Part shown: positions 5,612 to 5,615 of the stretch, in pieces
Layout of the letters: every line of letters begins with the position of its first letter
Numbering within the stretch: the first letter of the stretch is position 1
Assembly (NCBI GenBank): GCA_944380945.1
Contig: CALWJG010000113.1
Location: 1-5,615, forward strand
Origin: an uncultured Agathobaculum sp.
GTDB lineage: Bacteria > Bacillota > Clostridia > Oscillospirales > Butyricicoccaceae
Length of the DNA: 5,615 nucleotides
Reading direction: 5' to 3'
The notes under the pieces: model-generated
Databases searched by the model: none
Told to the model about the DNA's origin: nothing
What the model saw: only the letters and a program-made list of their open reading frames with translations
Translations under genes and position numbers: made by a program

Positions 5612-5615
5612 CGCT

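Overview
The window reads as a GC-rich chromosomal segment from a low-GC-phylum relative that has itself become GC-rich, most likely a gut clostridium of the Oscillospiraceae/Ruminococcaceae type. This placement is inference. It rests on strong AAAGGAGG-type ribosome binding sites, formate-tetrahydrofolate ligase of the clostridial length, a DUF4179-like anti-sigma gene behind an ECF sigma gene, and G/C-rich hairpin terminators. No phage, transposase, CRISPR, tRNA or rRNA sequence is visible.

Layout from left to right. Positions 1-310 hold no gene but at least seven to eight closely spaced inverted repeats, the last a terminator-type hairpin. Two minus-strand genes follow (in transcription order): a SEDS peptidoglycan polymerase of the RodA/FtsW/SpoVE family (960-2090) and then a small HD-domain predicted hydrolase (311-883). 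A 171-bp divergent promoter region separates the SEDS gene from fhs on the plus strand (2262-3932). This region contains a recognisable extended -10 promoter in each direction. fhs ends at a bidirectional terminator shared with a convergent minus-strand operon: an ECF sigma factor (4972-5472) translationally overlapped with a membrane-anchored anti-sigma-like protein (3987-4985). Upstream of the sigma gene lie an ECF-type promoter candidate and, at the right edge, a strong hairpin with a T-run.

These are three functional units rather than one pathway. The first is wall synthesis plus an HD hydrolase of unknown substrate. The second is one-carbon metabolism: Fhs makes 10-formyl-THF for purines, formyl-Met-tRNA and, in acetogens, the Wood-Ljungdahl methyl branch. 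The third is an extracytoplasmic signalling switch in which a membrane protein with a large, unrecognised outer domain probably holds the sigma factor inactive. I do not see a clearly new multi-gene system. The most interesting leads are an internal, very strong ribosome binding site in the anti-sigma gene, which would yield a lipoprotein-like short form, and the hairpin-packed left flank, parts of which recur near position 920.
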